Shown here piece after piece: positions 5,516 to 5,896 of a stretch of 5,896 nucleotides of DNA. The translations under genes and the position numbers were made by a program. Numbering within the stretch: the stretch's first letter is position 1; the number at the start of each line of letters is the position of its first letter. The DNA is from Bacillota bacterium (GTDB taxonomy: Bacteria; Bacillota; Clostridia; Lachnospirales; Lachnospiraceae): contig JAEZLZ010000117.1 in assembly GCA_023415055.1 (NCBI GenBank), positions 1 to 5,896 of the forward strand, read 5' to 3'. Below the pieces are notes generated by a model that was not told the DNA's origin, ran no database searches, and was given only the letters and a program-made list of their open reading frames with translations.

Positions 5516-5626
5516 CTATTCTTTGTATATTTCATTAAATTTTCCTTAATTTAACAGACAAGTTGTTTCGAATTTTTTTAATTTAATTCACTTACTTAAT
5601 ACTCAATCCAATAGACAGCTCTAATC

Positions 5627-5679
5627 AAAAAGAGGCTGTCTCTTCACTAATCAATCAATTAGTTTTGAAACAGCCCCTT
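5627..5679 (-). terminator. Rho-independent terminator behind the SulP gene
   Basis: On the minus strand GGGGCTGTTTC pairs with GAGACAGCCTC (one G-U and at least one mismatch near the base). An inner stem ACTAAT/ATTAGT closes the loop, and TTTTT follows (5631-5627). It lies about 60 bases after the transporter stop and isolates that gene from the membrane-protein gene. Confidence 0.8.
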
Positions 5680-5735
5680 GGTTCTTTATACACCCCGATC
5701 AAATGCTAGACTGGGTTATTACATTTTAATTCTGA

Positions 5736-5896
5736 TCAGCTTGCTACAATGTGAACAGTACTACTTGTTAAGAATTCCGCTCTTTCCAATGCCCGATCAA
5801 TATTATCACAGAAGTTATCTTCTCCTACGGATTGATCAAAACCGGCTTTTTGCATCATCTTCATCGGCTGTTCCTGTACATGGGACAGGATCAGAG
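5736..5896 (-). CDS. SulP-family anion transporter, C-terminal STAS domain (runs off right edge)
   Basis: Only the last 52 codons are in the window. They read LILSHVQEQPMKMMQKAGF, then GEDNFCDNIDRALERAE, and end TVHIVAS-stop. This is the end of the STAS domain found at the C-terminus of SulP/SLC26-type transporters for sulfate, bicarbonate and similar anions. The S-H-V-x-E-Q-P strand followed by K-A-G-F and the E-N-F-C-D-N-I-D-x-A-L helix is characteristic. In the full protein, 10-14 membrane helices precede this cytoplasmic domain, which regulates transport. A stand-alone STAS protein is not excluded, because the upstream part is unseen. Transcription ends at the hairpin at 5627-5679, so the gene is not part of an operon with those to its left. 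Confidence 0.82.
   Translation of the reverse strand, partial: LILSHVQEQPMKMMQKAGFDQSVGEDNFCDNIDRALERAEFLTSSTVHIVAS

Noticed and set aside
1..5896. CRISPR array, tRNA or rRNA genes
   Set aside because: No regularly spaced long direct repeats, no cloverleaf with a TTC-type arm and no rRNA-like conserved blocks were seen on reading the window.

Overview
The window is AT-rich, has AGGAGG-type ribosome binding sites, and its protein fragments look like those of spore-forming Clostridia, most likely a Lachnospiraceae-type genome (inference from protein style; no search was run). Almost every recognisable gene lies on the minus strand. Few genes are intact: two run off the window edges, and several others are relics.

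Left part (1-1000): the first 177 residues of a large serine recombinase, read leftwards off the edge. In front of it lies a 73-bp two-fold symmetric site centred on base 596 that also holds the likely recombinase promoter. Upstream are a small unrecognised ORF (638-814) and a minus-strand terminator (937-973). This looks like the edge or control region of a mobile element.

Middle (1000-3900): a patchwork of carbohydrate-uptake relics. A frameshifted piece of an AraC-type regulator on the plus strand meets, tail to tail, a piece of an extracellular sugar-binding lipoprotein gene on the minus strand. After a strong bidirectional terminator (2099-2124) comes the only large gene that looks complete, a 472-residue predicted glycoside-hydrolase-like protein (N-terminal beta-sandwich plus C-terminal beta-propeller). 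Just upstream of it is a well-initiated but very short AraC N-terminus (3775-3867). Together these suggest a sugar-utilisation locus (regulator, ABC importer, cytoplasmic glycan-active protein) that has been rearranged and largely lost.

Right part (3900-5896): about 450 bases of apparently decayed sequence, then a subtilisin-family (S8, Csp-like) protease cut off directly after its catalytic His motif, an intact 135-residue three-helix membrane protein with a notable repeat-bearing leader, a strong terminator, and the last 52 residues of a SulP-type anion transporter (STAS domain) entering from the right edge.

I do not see a convincing new multi-gene system. The most interesting items are the long symmetric site at the recombinase, the intact orphan propeller protein among relics, the split AraC pieces, and the abrupt protease truncation.
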